DNA of 64,000 nucleotides from an uncultured Pelagibacteraceae bacterium. GTDB lineage: Bacteria; Pseudomonadota; Alphaproteobacteria; Pelagibacterales; Pelagibacteraceae. Location: positions 335,333-399,332 of the forward strand of contig CACMZL010000001.1 in the NCBI GenBank assembly GCA_902618205.1. Reading direction: 5' to 3'. Made by a program: the position numbers and the translations under genes. The notes beneath the pieces are model-generated. The model saw only the letters and a program-made list of their open reading frames with translations, was not told the DNA's origin and made no database searches. Positions 1-9,226 of the stretch are shown here, in pieces (the stretch's first letter is position 1; every line of letters begins with the position of its first letter).

Positions 1-1175
1 GCGGTAAGACCACTTACTAAGTATTTTTCAAAATAAACAAATATTATTAAAATAGGTAAAGTTACCACTACAGACCCTGCCATCAAATATTGTCTAGGTG
101 TTTCAGCCCCAATATTAAGAAACTGAATAGCTCTTGATAATGTGAATGTATTTGGCCGGTCTAAAAACATTAATGAAAATAAAAATTCGTTCCAAGCTAT
201 CATAAATACATACAAGGCTACAGATGATATTGCGGGCAAACTTAGCGGAAGTATAATTTTAAAAATTATACCAAGCCAATTTTGACCATCTATTATGCCA
301 GCTTCTTCAAGTTCTTTTGGTATACTTTTAAAATAACCTTGCAGCATATAAATTGCTACAGGTAGAGTTGTAGCTGTATAAACTATTAGTAAACCCTCAA
401 TAGAATTTCGTAAACCAAGTTGACTAAAAATTGTATATAAAGGTATCACTAAAACTATCGCTGGAAATAAATAAATTATCAATATAGATGTCGATAAAAA
501 ATTTTTCCCAAAAAAGTTAAGTCTTGCAACTGCGTAAGCAGCTGGGATTGCAAAAATTAATGTTATAACTACAGTTCCTAACGAGACAATTGTACTCGTG
601 AGCATATATCTTCCAAAATTGTAATCTTTGAATACTACAAAATAAGACTTGAATAATTCTGGCAACCCTTGTGCAAAATTAATACTAAAGTCTAAAGGGT
701 TTAATAATAATAATGCTTGAGTTTTAAAGCTTGTAACTAACATCATGTAAAAAGGGAAAAGAATTACAAAAGAGAACAGTGTAATCCCAAATAGTGTTAA
801 AAAATTAAAGAATAATTTTTGAGAAGAATGATTTTTTGACAAAAAGTTTTTGTCGTAGTTTTTTATTGTATTAAAGAAAAATAGTGAGATTAAGAATATG
901 CCAAAACTGTACCAAATAGGTAAATTTATTGAGATAAAATAATCAAAAATAGAAAATAAAAGAGCAAGTATAATTAGTTTAATATTTAAATTAAATTTTT
1001 TTCCAATAAGAAGATTTATTACACAAAGAATTATTCCAAAAATAAATAATTTATTAAAATTAAAATTTATTAATTCAATTCCTTGTAAAGTTACTAAGAT
1101 TTTCCAAATACAAATTAATGAAAACAAAAATAATGACGAGATAAAGCAATAAGTTAATATATTTTTAATTTTCAT
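1..1175 (-). CDS. Sugar-type ABC transporter permease (MalG/UgpE-like), 3' end cut by window edge
   Basis: Reading back from the ATG at 1175 the frame stays open to base 1, about 391 codons. The last visible residues (EKYLVSGLTA) match the usual MalG-family ending, so only a few residues should be missing. The C-terminal 270 residues carry the permease core, with the EAA-type loop seen as LEEAGIIDGQ. It should be an inner-membrane channel subunit of the importer encoded at 1165-5005. The odd part is the N-terminus: roughly 120 residues holding about four extra hydrophobic segments precede what is normally the first MalG helix. The start overlaps the end of the neighbouring permease by 11 bases, which supports translational coupling. 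The substrate cannot be told from the sequence. Confidence 0.85.
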   Translation of the reverse strand, partial: MKIKNILTYCFISSLFLFSLICIWKILVTLQGIELINFNFNKLFIFGIILCVINLLIGKKFNLNIKLIILALLFSIFDYFISINLPIWYSFGIFLISLFFFNTIKNYDKNFLSKNHSSQKLFFNFLTLFGITLFSFVILFPFYMMLVTSFKTQALLLLNPLDFSINFAQGLPELFKSYFVVFKDYNFGRYMLTSTIVSLGTVVITLIFAIPAAYAVARLNFFGKNFLSTSILIIYLFPAIVLVIPLYTIFSQLGLRNSIEGLLIVYTATTLPVAIYMLQGYFKSIPKELEEAGIIDGQNWLGIIFKIILPLSLPAISSVALYVFMIAWNEFLFSLMFLDRPNTFTLSRAIQFLNIGAETPRQYLMAGSVVVTLPILIIFVYFEKYLVSGLT

Positions 1176-2424
1176 CCACTCTTTTTCCTAAAAGTTTAAA
1201 ATAGATAAACATAAAAATTAACAGAAAGACTACAATCACAATAGAAACAGCAGAACCCATACCAATATCCCCGATTGAAAAACCTTGTTGATATACATTT
1301 ATTGGCAATGTTCTTGTACCTGATGCTCCTCCAGTAAGTAAGAAAATGTCTTCAAATTTATTAAAATTCCAAATAAATCTAATCATAAATAAAATTGAAA
1401 TCACTGCTAAAATCTGGGGTAAAGTTATGTTAAGAAATTTTTGAATAGGATTTGCGCCATCAACATCGGCTGCTTCATAAAGTTCTTTTGGAACTGCCTG
1501 AAGACGAGCAAGAATAAATAAAAATGCTAGAGGAAAATATCTCCAAATTTCAAAAATAATTACTGTTGTTAATGCTAGCCTCAACTTAAAATCAAAACCA
1601 AGTATGTTTAAAGTTACATATTTTTGTCCTAGTAAATTTATTGGCCCATCAATAATTTGATAGTTAATTAATAAATTATTTAAAGTTCCACTTGTTGGAT
1701 CAAGTAAAAGCTCCCAGGTATAAGCAAGAGCAACTACTGGCGCAACATAGGGAAACAACAAAACGCTTCTCATAAATGTTCTTCCAAAAAATTTTTGATT
1801 TACCATTTGTGCAGCCAAAATTCCAAAAACTATTGCACCTATGGTCCCAAAAAAAGTGTAATAAAAAGTTGTTGATAATAGATCTATAAAAGCTTTGTCT
1901 TTAATTACTTTTTTGAAATTATTTAATGTAAATTCATAAGTTAATAATATATTTTGTGACTTACCTGATAGTTTAGGATTATAAGATTTTATTTCCTTCT
2001 TAGAAACTTCTTGATTATTTGTATTTTGAAATACTATTTCTAAATTTTCTCGATATTTTTTTGGCCAATTACCTAACTCACAGAGAAGTGACTTTCGCTT
2101 AAATTCACATCTTTTATCTAAATTTGTTGGTTCTATATTATCTGGATATTTGTCTTTAAATTTTACATTAGTAATTTCTTGTGTAAGAGAACTATTTCTT
2201 AATTTATAAATTACTTTTATTTTATTTGGAGTATCCTTAATTGATTTTACTAATTTTTTTGCTCTTGGTTCCGGAATTCTTAAATCTTTAAGTTCTACAT
2301 TTTTAAAACTTATCCAAATATTAGAAAATATTGGAAATAAAATTATAGAAAATACTAAAAGAACTGATGGTAATATTAAAAGATAAGCTGTTCTTTTTTC
2401 AATTTTTGCAAGTTTTGAACTCAT
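1165..2424 (-). CDS. Sugar-type ABC transporter permease (MalF/UgpA-like) with inserted periplasmic domain
   Basis: This is an inner-membrane permease of 419 residues, longer than the usual 290-310 for UgpA proteins. TM1 is at about residues 13-35, and the remaining helices run from about 180 to the end. The EAA loop (YEAADVDGANPIQKF) identifies the binding-protein-dependent permease family. The extra length is a soluble insert at about residues 45-175 between TM1 and TM2, which should face the periplasm. Its middle part (about 70-135) resembles a DUF11-type beta-sandwich: NVKFKDKYP, a cysteine pair, then LGNWPKKYRENLEIVF. MalF also has a large loop, but in a different place (P2). No Shine-Dalgarno precedes the ATG; a terminator-like hairpin and eight T residues sit directly against it. 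The family is certain; the substrate is unknown. Confidence 0.88.
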   Translation of the reverse strand: MSSKLAKIEKRTAYLLILPSVLLVFSIILFPIFSNIWISFKNVELKDLRIPEPRAKKLVKSIKDTPNKIKVIYKLRNSSLTQEITNVKFKDKYPDNIEPTNLDKRCEFKRKSLLCELGNWPKKYRENLEIVFQNTNNQEVSKKEIKSYNPKLSGKSQNILLTYEFTLNNFKKVIKDKAFIDLLSTTFYYTFFGTIGAIVFGILAAQMVNQKFFGRTFMRSVLLFPYVAPVVALAYTWELLLDPTSGTLNNLLINYQIIDGPINLLGQKYVTLNILGFDFKLRLALTTVIIFEIWRYFPLAFLFILARLQAVPKELYEAADVDGANPIQKFLNITLPQILAVISILFMIRFIWNFNKFEDIFLLTGGASGTRTLPINVYQQGFSIGDIGMGSAVSIVIVVFLLIFMFIYFKLLGKRVDEN

Positions 2425-2461
2425 AAAAAAAAGCGGATAATTAATATTACCCGCTTTTTTT
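2425..2461 (-). terminator. Terminator-like hairpin between binding protein and permease
   Basis: On the minus strand the stem GCGGGTAAT pairs with ATTATCCGC around a short AT loop (about 2433-2454), and eight T residues follow (2432-2425). The stem lies 21 bases after the binding-protein stop. The T-tract ends exactly at the permease ATG. A-tracts on both sides make the structure nearly symmetrical. It is likely a partial terminator and 3' stabiliser that gives more binding protein than permease. Confidence 0.75.
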
Positions 2462-2475
2462 AATAATTTAAATTA

Positions 2476-3804
2476 CTAGAAGTTAGCTAGCACAGTATTA
2501 ATTTCATCTACTGCTTCATCTAGCGTCAATTGATCGTCAATGTATTGTCTAGTGATTCTATTTATAAATTTATTGTTAATAATTTTAGATGCTCTAGATA
2601 GTTCACCTTCTTTTACTCCCCATCTGTTAGCAGTATCTAAACCAGCAACAATATTATTAATCACATCTGCTGAATATAGATCTGTTAAAGGAGCTTTTCT
2701 ATCAACTCCAACAGGTAGTTTGCTCCAAGCCGTTGTAAATGCATTTGGATCACTCGCATTACCTCTTCTTACAGGAAATTTACCTTCTGGTGCGATAGAT
2801 AAAGTACTAGTGTAACCCTCATCCATTGAATAAAGAATAAACTGCTTAGCTTCATCGGTATCTGCATCTGCAGTTACACCAAAGTATCTAACATCTGCCC
2901 AAGCTGCACCCTTTACATTATTTGGTCCACTAAAATTAGTTATAAAACCAGTTTTAGATGCTAATTCTGGTGATGTAGGATCACTATTAATTGTTGGTGG
3001 AGCTGAATCTCTTAAACCAGCTAATTCATCCATAATAAATGGTGACCATATTATCATTGGAGTTTTACCAGCAAAATAAAGTTCTCTTGATTGTTTCCAA
3101 TAAAGTTCTCCTGGAGGGCTAGCTTTAGCTAATTTTTTATAAAACTGTAAAGAATTTTTTAAAGCTCTTCCTTGTTTTTTTGTTCCACCCTTTTTGACAA
3201 TGTTAACTCCATTTGCAAGTAGAACATGTTCTAAAACCTGACTCATAAAGTTTTCATCAGTTTTAGTTGCTGCAACAAAACCGAACATATCGTTACTAGA
3301 TAAAGCGTCTATTGCTTTCTCTATATTTGCATAAGTTGTTGGTGGTTCTAAACCAGCGGCTTTAAATAAATCTTTTCTGTAAACGACCATTTGCGTCCAG
3401 CCATCGACAGGAACAGCAGCAATTTTGCCACCTTTTTTTGCCATCTTTAAAGCGCCTGGAGCAAAAGTATCTTTTCCAAGTGTTTTAATTATATCATTAT
3501 TTGCGTCAACGTCTAAAATTCCAGCTTCAGCCCATGGCAATACATATTGCAATGTATGATAAATTACATCTGGAAGGTCACCAGCTGCCGCTGCTGCAGT
3601 AGCTCTTGTTCCTAAATCTTTTTCATCAATCGGAATAACTTCAACTCCAATTCCAGTTTTAGCTTCAAACGCTTTAGCCATCTCTTCTTGCTTAGCCATT
3701 CTTGCTGGTTGAATTTCTGTCGTCCAGAATTTGATATCTGCAAATGCAATTGAATTAAAAACAAAAGCTATTGCAGAGATTGTTATTAATATATTTTTAA
3801 ACAT
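2476..3804 (-). CDS. Extracellular solute-binding protein (family 1, sugar/UgpB-like)
   Basis: This is the periplasmic binding protein for the importer, 442 residues from the chosen start. The ATG at 3804 was preferred over an upstream in-frame ATG at 3852 because GAGGGG lies at the right distance before it and because it gives a normal signal peptide (MFKNILITISAIAFVFNSIAFA, cleavage expected after AFA). The mature protein begins DIKFWTTEIQPAR, the usual family-1 start, and continues with the AFEAKTGIGVEVIP element. The lysine- and tryptophan-rich body, with a GWTQMVVYRKDLFKAAG segment, fits carbohydrate binders. The ligand is unknown; gpsA upstream weakly hints at a glycerol-phosphate or glycosyl-glycerol compound. 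A hairpin follows the stop codon. Confidence 0.9.
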   Translation of the reverse strand: MFKNILITISAIAFVFNSIAFADIKFWTTEIQPARMAKQEEMAKAFEAKTGIGVEVIPIDEKDLGTRATAAAAAGDLPDVIYHTLQYVLPWAEAGILDVDANNDIIKTLGKDTFAPGALKMAKKGGKIAAVPVDGWTQMVVYRKDLFKAAGLEPPTTYANIEKAIDALSSNDMFGFVAATKTDENFMSQVLEHVLLANGVNIVKKGGTKKQGRALKNSLQFYKKLAKASPPGELYWKQSRELYFAGKTPMIIWSPFIMDELAGLRDSAPPTINSDPTSPELASKTGFITNFSGPNNVKGAAWADVRYFGVTADADTDEAKQFILYSMDEGYTSTLSIAPEGKFPVRRGNASDPNAFTTAWSKLPVGVDRKAPLTDLYSADVINNIVAGLDTANRWGVKEGELSRASKIINNKFINRITRQYIDDQLTLDEAVDEINTVLANF

Positions 3805-3919
3805 ATATTCCCCTCTTGTTTCATGTTTCTTAAAGATATTAAAAATGTACAATAAATGAAAGTTTAAATTTAAATGAAGAACCTTAGGTATTTAAAATAA
3901 AATACTACCTGAGATTGAT

Positions 3920-5005
3920 TTACGAATTTTTAAAAGAAATACCTTTATTATCAAATAAATGACAACGAAATGGATCAAAACCTATTTTAACAGTATCTCC
4001 TACTTTAATATCTGTATCTCCATCTGTTTGTACAACAAGAGGATCTCCCTCTTTCTCTAAATATAAATAAGTTCCTGAACCTAATTTTTCTACAACAAAA
4101 ACCTTGCTTTCCCATAATGAGTCTGATTCTGCGTTTAATATTAAATGCTCTGGTCTTATTCCAATTTTTATACTGTCACCTTCCTGAATATTTTCGGAAA
4201 TTTTTGGTACATTTAACTTTCCCGTCCCCATTACATCTACTTCAGAACTCTTTGAACTTTTGCTTAAAACTTTACTATCTATAAAATTCATTTTTGGAGA
4301 TCCAATAAAACCGCCAACAAATAAATTGTCAGGGTTATTATATAAATTCATAGGTGATCCCTTTTGTGAAACTATACCTTGATCCAATACAACAATATCA
4401 TTTGCAAGTGTCATGGCTTCAGTCTGATCGTGAGTTACATATATCATGGTAGCATTAAGTTGATCATGTAATTTTGCCAATTCTACTCTCATTTGTACTC
4501 TTAAAGCTGCATCTAAGTTAGATAATGGTTCATCAAATAAGAAAACTTTTGGTTTTCTTGTAATAGCTCTACCAATAGCTACTCTTTGACGTTGTCCTCC
4601 AGATAATTGTTTGGGTTTTCTCTCAAGATACTCTTCTATCTGTAAGATTTTAGCAGCCTCCATCACTCTTTGCTCTATCTCTTCTTTTGATTTTTTTTCA
4701 ATTTTTAAACCAAAAGCCATATTATCAAATACAGTCATATGAGGATAAAGAGCATAAGATTGAAATACCATTGCAATATTTCTTTCTTTAGGTGGTAGAT
4801 CATTTACAACTTTATCATCAATAGATATTGTACCTGAATTAATTTCCTCTAAACCAGCAATCATTCTTAAGATTGTTGATTTACCACATCCGCTTGGGCC
4901 TACTAGAACTGTGAAAGACTCACTTTTTATATCAAGAGAAACATCTTTGATCACATGTGTGCTACCAAAAAACTTGTTTACTTTATCTATTTTAATACTC
5001 GCCAT
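3920..5005 (-). CDS. ABC transporter ATPase, MalK/UgpC type
   Basis: This 361-residue cytoplasmic ATPase powers the importer encoded downstream. It has Walker A (GPSGCGKS, residues 36-43), the Q-loop (VFQSYALYPHM), the signature LSGGQRQRV, Walker B (VFLFDEPLSNLD) and the H-loop (YVTHDQTEAM). The C-terminal third is the TOBE/regulatory domain typical of MalK and UgpC (IKIGIRPEHLIL). It lies 2 bases after gpsA and before the binding-protein gene, so the order is gpsA, ATPase, binding protein, permease, permease. The 115-base gap before the binding-protein start may hold an extra promoter, but none is convincing. Confidence 0.93.
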   Translation of the reverse strand: MASIKIDKVNKFFGSTHVIKDVSLDIKSESFTVLVGPSGCGKSTILRMIAGLEEINSGTISIDDKVVNDLPPKERNIAMVFQSYALYPHMTVFDNMAFGLKIEKKSKEEIEQRVMEAAKILQIEEYLERKPKQLSGGQRQRVAIGRAITRKPKVFLFDEPLSNLDAALRVQMRVELAKLHDQLNATMIYVTHDQTEAMTLANDIVVLDQGIVSQKGSPMNLYNNPDNLFVGGFIGSPKMNFIDSKVLSKSSKSSEVDVMGTGKLNVPKISENIQEGDSIKIGIRPEHLILNAESDSLWESKVFVVEKLGSGTYLYLEKEGDPLVVQTDGDTDIKVGDTVKIGFDPFRCHLFDNKGISFKNS

Positions 5006-5007
5006 TT

Positions 5008-5967
5008 TTAATTTAATATTAATTTTTTGTTATTAATTATAGATTTAATTAATTTTGTCATCAAAGGGATTTTTTTTTGTTGAATTTTTTTTATTACAAA
5101 TGGAGCAATTTCTCTTGCAAGTTGCTCTCCCTCTACGGTTTCATTAGGCATAAATTTTCTTTTAGCATTTTTGAATGTATAGCCTTGCCCTAAGTAACTT
5201 CCCATTTTACTATTTCTACCTCCAGCAGCACTGACGTATAAATCTCCAACTCCAGCCAATCCAAGAGCAGTCTCAATTTTTCCTTTAAAATATTTAGTAA
5301 TATATATCATCTCATTTATAGATTTTTTGAATAAACTTGAAGACATATTTAAACTATCTCCAGCCCCAATAATCATTGAATAAATATTTTTAATTGAAGA
5401 ACAGATCTCAACTCCAATAACATCTTTCGAAATTTCGGTTAAATAGTATTTTGTAGTTATCATATTACAAATTTTTTTTGCGGTTTTGATATTTTTATTA
5501 GCAACAATTACACTTGTTTGTTTTTTATTTGAAAGTTCTTTTGCTAAGCAAGGTCCTTTTAAAACTGAAACGTTTATATTTTTATTAGTTTTCTTTATAT
5601 CCTCTGAAATAGTAAAAATTTTCTGTTTTTTTTTCTCATACTTCAAACCTTTGGTAAGAATAAGAATTGGACTTTTAATATTTGATTTTTTAAATTCTTC
5701 ACTAATAAAATTTATTCCTGATAAACTTAACGCAACAACTACCAAATCATATTTATTTTTTAATAGATCAGTTGAATATTTTTTGTATTTTAGTTTATTT
5801 GGTAAATTTATTTTTAAACTAGAATGATATTTTTTTTTTGAAGACAAATTTTTAATAAAAGTTTTATTATAAGGCTCTGTGATAGTTACTTCATTTTTAT
5901 TATCTATACATGGAAAAGTAAAAGCAGATCCCATTGCGCCACCGCCTATTATTAAAATTTTTTTCAT
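5008..5967 (-). CDS. gpsA: Glycerol-3-phosphate dehydrogenase [NAD(P)+]
   Basis: The enzyme interconverts glycerol-3-phosphate and dihydroxyacetone phosphate in the cytoplasm, normally supplying the phospholipid backbone. The protein has 319 residues (family about 320-340). The N-terminal Rossmann motif is GGGAMGSAF with a nearby acidic residue. The mid-region KGPCLAKEL and the C-terminal block GLAGVGDLYVSAAGGRNSKMG, followed by NETVEGEQLARE, are GpsA hallmarks. It sits at the head of a Ugp/Mal-type importer operon, 2 bases before the ATPase gene and 6 bases after the double permease. The placement suggests a possible catabolic role, oxidising glycerol-3-phosphate released from an imported compound; that is inference. 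It is also unknown whether this is the only gpsA in the genome. Confidence 0.88.
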   Translation of the reverse strand: MKKILIIGGGAMGSAFTFPCIDNKNEVTITEPYNKTFIKNLSSKKKYHSSLKINLPNKLKYKKYSTDLLKNKYDLVVVALSLSGINFISEEFKKSNIKSPILILTKGLKYEKKKQKIFTISEDIKKTNKNINVSVLKGPCLAKELSNKKQTSVIVANKNIKTAKKICNMITTKYYLTEISKDVIGVEICSSIKNIYSMIIGAGDSLNMSSSLFKKSINEMIYITKYFKGKIETALGLAGVGDLYVSAAGGRNSKMGSYLGQGYTFKNAKRKFMPNETVEGEQLAREIAPFVIKKIQQKKIPLMTKLIKSIINNKKLILN

Positions 5968-5973
5968 TTAAGA

Positions 5974-8127
5974 TTAAGCAATTCCTAGATGTTTTTTTCT
6001 TTTTTCTACCCAAGTTCTTATCAAATTATCAAAAATTAAACCTATAAAAGCTACACAAATACCCAAAGTTAATCCAATACCAGCACCATTTTTATCTGAT
6101 AAAGCTTTTAAAATATATTGCCCTAAATCTTCAGTGCCGATAAATGCTCCTATAATCACCATAAATAATGCAAACACTATTGTTTGATTTATGCCAAGCA
6201 TCATATGAGGGAATGCTAAAGGAAATTCAATTTTTGTTAATCTTTGAAATTTATTTACACCAGACATCGTCGCTGCATCATGTAAACCTGCTGGAACACT
6301 TCTAAGCCCTTCAATTGTGTATCTTGTTGCTGGTATAGTTGCATAAACAATGACAGCAATAAGAACAGAAGTGTCAGTTATTCCAAAAAGCATCATAACA
6401 GGAATAAGATAAACAAATGATGGAAATGTTTGAAATATATCACATACCCCTAACATAAATTTTGCAGAATGTTTATTTTGAAAACATAATGTGCCAACCG
6501 TAAAACCAATTATACAAGAGACAATTACCCCAAATGTTGCCATGTAAGCCGTTACTAAGGCTCTATCCCACCAAGGGCTTAGAGCTATGAATAATGTCAA
6601 ACCACAAACTACTAATGCAGATCTAATTCCACCAATTAAATAGCCTGCACCAACAACTAGAACTAATGTAGCAACAGCTGGCATCCTTAAATACAAAGCC
6701 CTCATTGGTTGTAACACTTCTTGAATTAACCATGTATTAAATGCTTTTATATAAACAAAGAAGGTATCAAAAATCCAATCGACACCTTTATTCCAAAAAT
6801 CAGCTGTTGATATTCCTTTATTGTGTGGAACTTCAAATAAATAATTGTAACCACCTTTAAAATAAACAGATCCAAAGTAAGCGAGTAAAATTCCAATTAT
6901 GACCGTAATACTAAAAAATAATAAATTTTTATTTCTTTGAAAAAAATTCAAATTGCCAAAATAATCGACTTGCTTGTTTGCCCATGCTAATGACATTTTA
7001 TCTAATAAAATTGCAATTAGACTTATACAAAGACCAGCTTCTAATGCTAATCCGATATTAAGCTGATTTAGTGCTAACAATAAATTAAAACCTAGACCTT
7101 TCGCTCCAATGAAGGCTGAAATAACAGCCATAGAAAAGCACACCATGATAACCTGGTTTACGCCAATTAAAATATCTCGTCTGGCCGTTGGAATTAGCAC
7201 TTTAGACATTAGTTGCCAATTATTACAACCACTCATTCTTCCAGCTTCAATTACTTCTGGAGGAATAGCTCTCAATCCTAGTAAAGTAAGTAATATCATG
7301 GGTGGAACAGCAACAACCATAGTTATAATTACTGCAGCGTGGTCACCGACTCCAAAAAGAACAAGTGCAGGGACTAATACTGCATATTGTGGCATTGTTT
7401 GCATAACTAATAGAATTGGATATAGAGCTTTTTCTACACGTTTACTTTTATAAGCTGCAATACCTAAACTTAACCCAAATATAAAAGATAGAGGCGCAGC
7501 AACTAAAATAAAAGAGAGTGTTTGCATCGATGGTTTCCATTGTCCAAATATAGAAATATAAACCATTGTTAAACCGGCAAATAAAGCGAGTCCAATACCA
7601 CTTAATTTATAAGCAAGTATTGCAAAGCCAGCTGCAACTATTGTCCAAGGTAGACCTGGTAACTCTGCCCAAGGGTTCGCATCGATCCAATCCCAACTTG
7701 TAAAGGCAACAATTGTTTCAAGTCCACCTAATAGAATTTCTCTAATTAATTCTATTAAAAAGGTCATAAAAGCTGTTAAATTTCTGCTAATTTGCAAAAC
7801 TATTGGTCTGGTTTTAAATTCTTGAGTGTCCTCATTCCAAAACTCCATTGGCATCCACTCATTCATTAAGAAAAACAAGGAGTCATTTATCCATATTGGT
7901 AACCATCCAAGTAATGGAGGAAGACGCCAGAAAACATCAAAGGCGTAATATCTTACTTCTTTGCCTAAAAATATATAACTACTTTGATTAGGGTCTTTTA
8001 CGAATTCAGCTTGGCCTCTAATGAATTTATATGTTTCTGGAACATCAATAGCAAAACAAAGAGCAAAGAAAACAATTAATAGAAATAACCACTGAAATAT
8101 TTTTGGATATTTTTTTAGAAATTTCAT
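5974..8127 (-). CDS. tmoW: Double permease of glycine-betaine-type importer, probable TMAO permease
   Basis: This inner-membrane protein of 717 residues consists of two ProW-type permease domains in tandem, each with its own EAA-like loop (IEAGRMSGCNNWQLM in the first half, LHDAATMSGVNKFQRL in the second). Single ProW proteins have about 280-350 residues, so this is a genuine duplication-fusion. An N-terminal helix and a periplasmic segment precede the first domain, and a similar linker with a further helix separates the halves. It lies 3 bases after the ATPase gene. The importer is divergent from tdm, so by analogy with the marine TmoXWV system it probably imports trimethylamine N-oxide. Glycine betaine, choline or a related amine remains possible. 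Confidence 0.8.
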   Translation of the reverse strand: MKFLKKYPKIFQWLFLLIVFFALCFAIDVPETYKFIRGQAEFVKDPNQSSYIFLGKEVRYYAFDVFWRLPPLLGWLPIWINDSLFFLMNEWMPMEFWNEDTQEFKTRPIVLQISRNLTAFMTFLIELIREILLGGLETIVAFTSWDWIDANPWAELPGLPWTIVAAGFAILAYKLSGIGLALFAGLTMVYISIFGQWKPSMQTLSFILVAAPLSFIFGLSLGIAAYKSKRVEKALYPILLVMQTMPQYAVLVPALVLFGVGDHAAVIITMVVAVPPMILLTLLGLRAIPPEVIEAGRMSGCNNWQLMSKVLIPTARRDILIGVNQVIMVCFSMAVISAFIGAKGLGFNLLLALNQLNIGLALEAGLCISLIAILLDKMSLAWANKQVDYFGNLNFFQRNKNLLFFSITVIIGILLAYFGSVYFKGGYNYLFEVPHNKGISTADFWNKGVDWIFDTFFVYIKAFNTWLIQEVLQPMRALYLRMPAVATLVLVVGAGYLIGGIRSALVVCGLTLFIALSPWWDRALVTAYMATFGVIVSCIIGFTVGTLCFQNKHSAKFMLGVCDIFQTFPSFVYLIPVMMLFGITDTSVLIAVIVYATIPATRYTIEGLRSVPAGLHDAATMSGVNKFQRLTKIEFPLAFPHMMLGINQTIVFALFMVIIGAFIGTEDLGQYILKALSDKNGAGIGLTLGICVAFIGLIFDNLIRTWVEKRKKHLGIA

Positions 8128-8130
8128 AAT

Positions 8131-9162
8131 TTATTTCCCATTCTTTCTTCCGCCAAAGACAGTATTTATTATTTTTGTCGGGTTAATTGACCCCACAGTT
8201 TTGTTATTTTCATCTATAACTGCTACAGATTTTTCTTGCGTTAATATTTTTTCAGCAACATTCTGTATAATTTCATTTTTTAAAACTTTAACATCTCCTA
8301 AATTATTAGATATAGATTTGTCCATTACATCTTTAATTAATAAAACTTTTTCTCTAGGGACTTCTTCTGTGAATTTTCTTACATATTCCGTAGCTGGGTT
8401 TAAAACTATATTTGCAGGTGTATCCAGTTGTTCAATTATTCCGTCTTTCATAATTGCAATTCGATCAGCAAGTTTTAATGCTTCATCAAAATCATGAGTA
8501 ATAAACATAATTGTTTTTTGTAATTTTTCTTGAAGTCTTAAGAATTCATCTTGCATTTCTTTTCTAATCAAAGGGTCTAAAGCAGAAAAAGGTTCATCTA
8601 AAAACCATATATCAGGTTCAACTGCAAGAGATCTAGCAATTCCAACTCTCTGTTGTTGTCCGCCTGAAAGTTCTCTTGGAAAATAATTTTCTCTCCCATC
8701 AAGTCCAACTAATTTAACCATCTCCATTGCTTTATTAATGCTTTCCTCAGTTTTGATACCTTTGATTTGAAGAGGAAATGCTATATTTTCTACAACAGTT
8801 TTGTGTGGAAGAAGAGCAAAGCTTTGGAAAACCATCCCCATTTTATTTCTTCTAAGCTCTATTAATTCTTTATTATTTAAATTTAATAAATCTTGACCCT
8901 CAATGAAAATTTTTCCACCCGTTGCATCTGTTAATCTGGATATACACCTTAGTAAAGTTGACTTACCCGATCCAGATAAACCCATCACAACAAGCATTTC
9001 TCCTTTTTCTACCTCAAAGGAAGCGTTGTTAACACCTACTATACAACCATTTTCTTGAAATGTTTTAGCATCAACATTGCCATTCGAGTCTTGAAGCATT
9101 TTTTTAGCATTTTCACCAAAAATTTTATAAACTCCATCGCACTTAATCACTGCTTCAGACAT
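8131..9162 (-). CDS. tmoV: ATPase of glycine-betaine-type importer, probable TMAO transport ATPase
   Basis: This is a ProV/OpuAA-family ATPase of 343 residues. It has a long N-terminal stretch including the YKIFGENAKKML element typical of ProV, Walker A (GLSGSGKST), the Q-loop (VFQSFALLPHKTV), the signature LSGGQQQRV, Walker B (IWFLDEPFSALDP) and the H-loop (FITHDFDEAL). After about residue 275 there is only about one CBS-like unit (VMDKS... KSVAVIDENNKTVGSI), shorter than the tandem CBS pair of classical ProV. The ionic-strength sensing described for CBS pairs may therefore be lost or altered. It is co-transcribed with the double permease. Confidence 0.85.
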   Translation of the reverse strand: MSEAVIKCDGVYKIFGENAKKMLQDSNGNVDAKTFQENGCIVGVNNASFEVEKGEMLVVMGLSGSGKSTLLRCISRLTDATGGKIFIEGQDLLNLNNKELIELRRNKMGMVFQSFALLPHKTVVENIAFPLQIKGIKTEESINKAMEMVKLVGLDGRENYFPRELSGGQQQRVGIARSLAVEPDIWFLDEPFSALDPLIRKEMQDEFLRLQEKLQKTIMFITHDFDEALKLADRIAIMKDGIIEQLDTPANIVLNPATEYVRKFTEEVPREKVLLIKDVMDKSISNNLGDVKVLKNEIIQNVAEKILTQEKSVAVIDENNKTVGSINPTKIINTVFGGRKNGK

Positions 9163-9226
9163 AATTATTAAGAAGGTATACGAAAATTAATTAAATTAAA
9201 ATCAATATAATTGATGCTATTTTTCA

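Noticed and set aside
3805..3852. Upstream in-frame ATG for the family 1 binding protein
   Set aside because: It would place 16 charged residues before the signal peptide; the ATG at 3804 has a good ribosome site.
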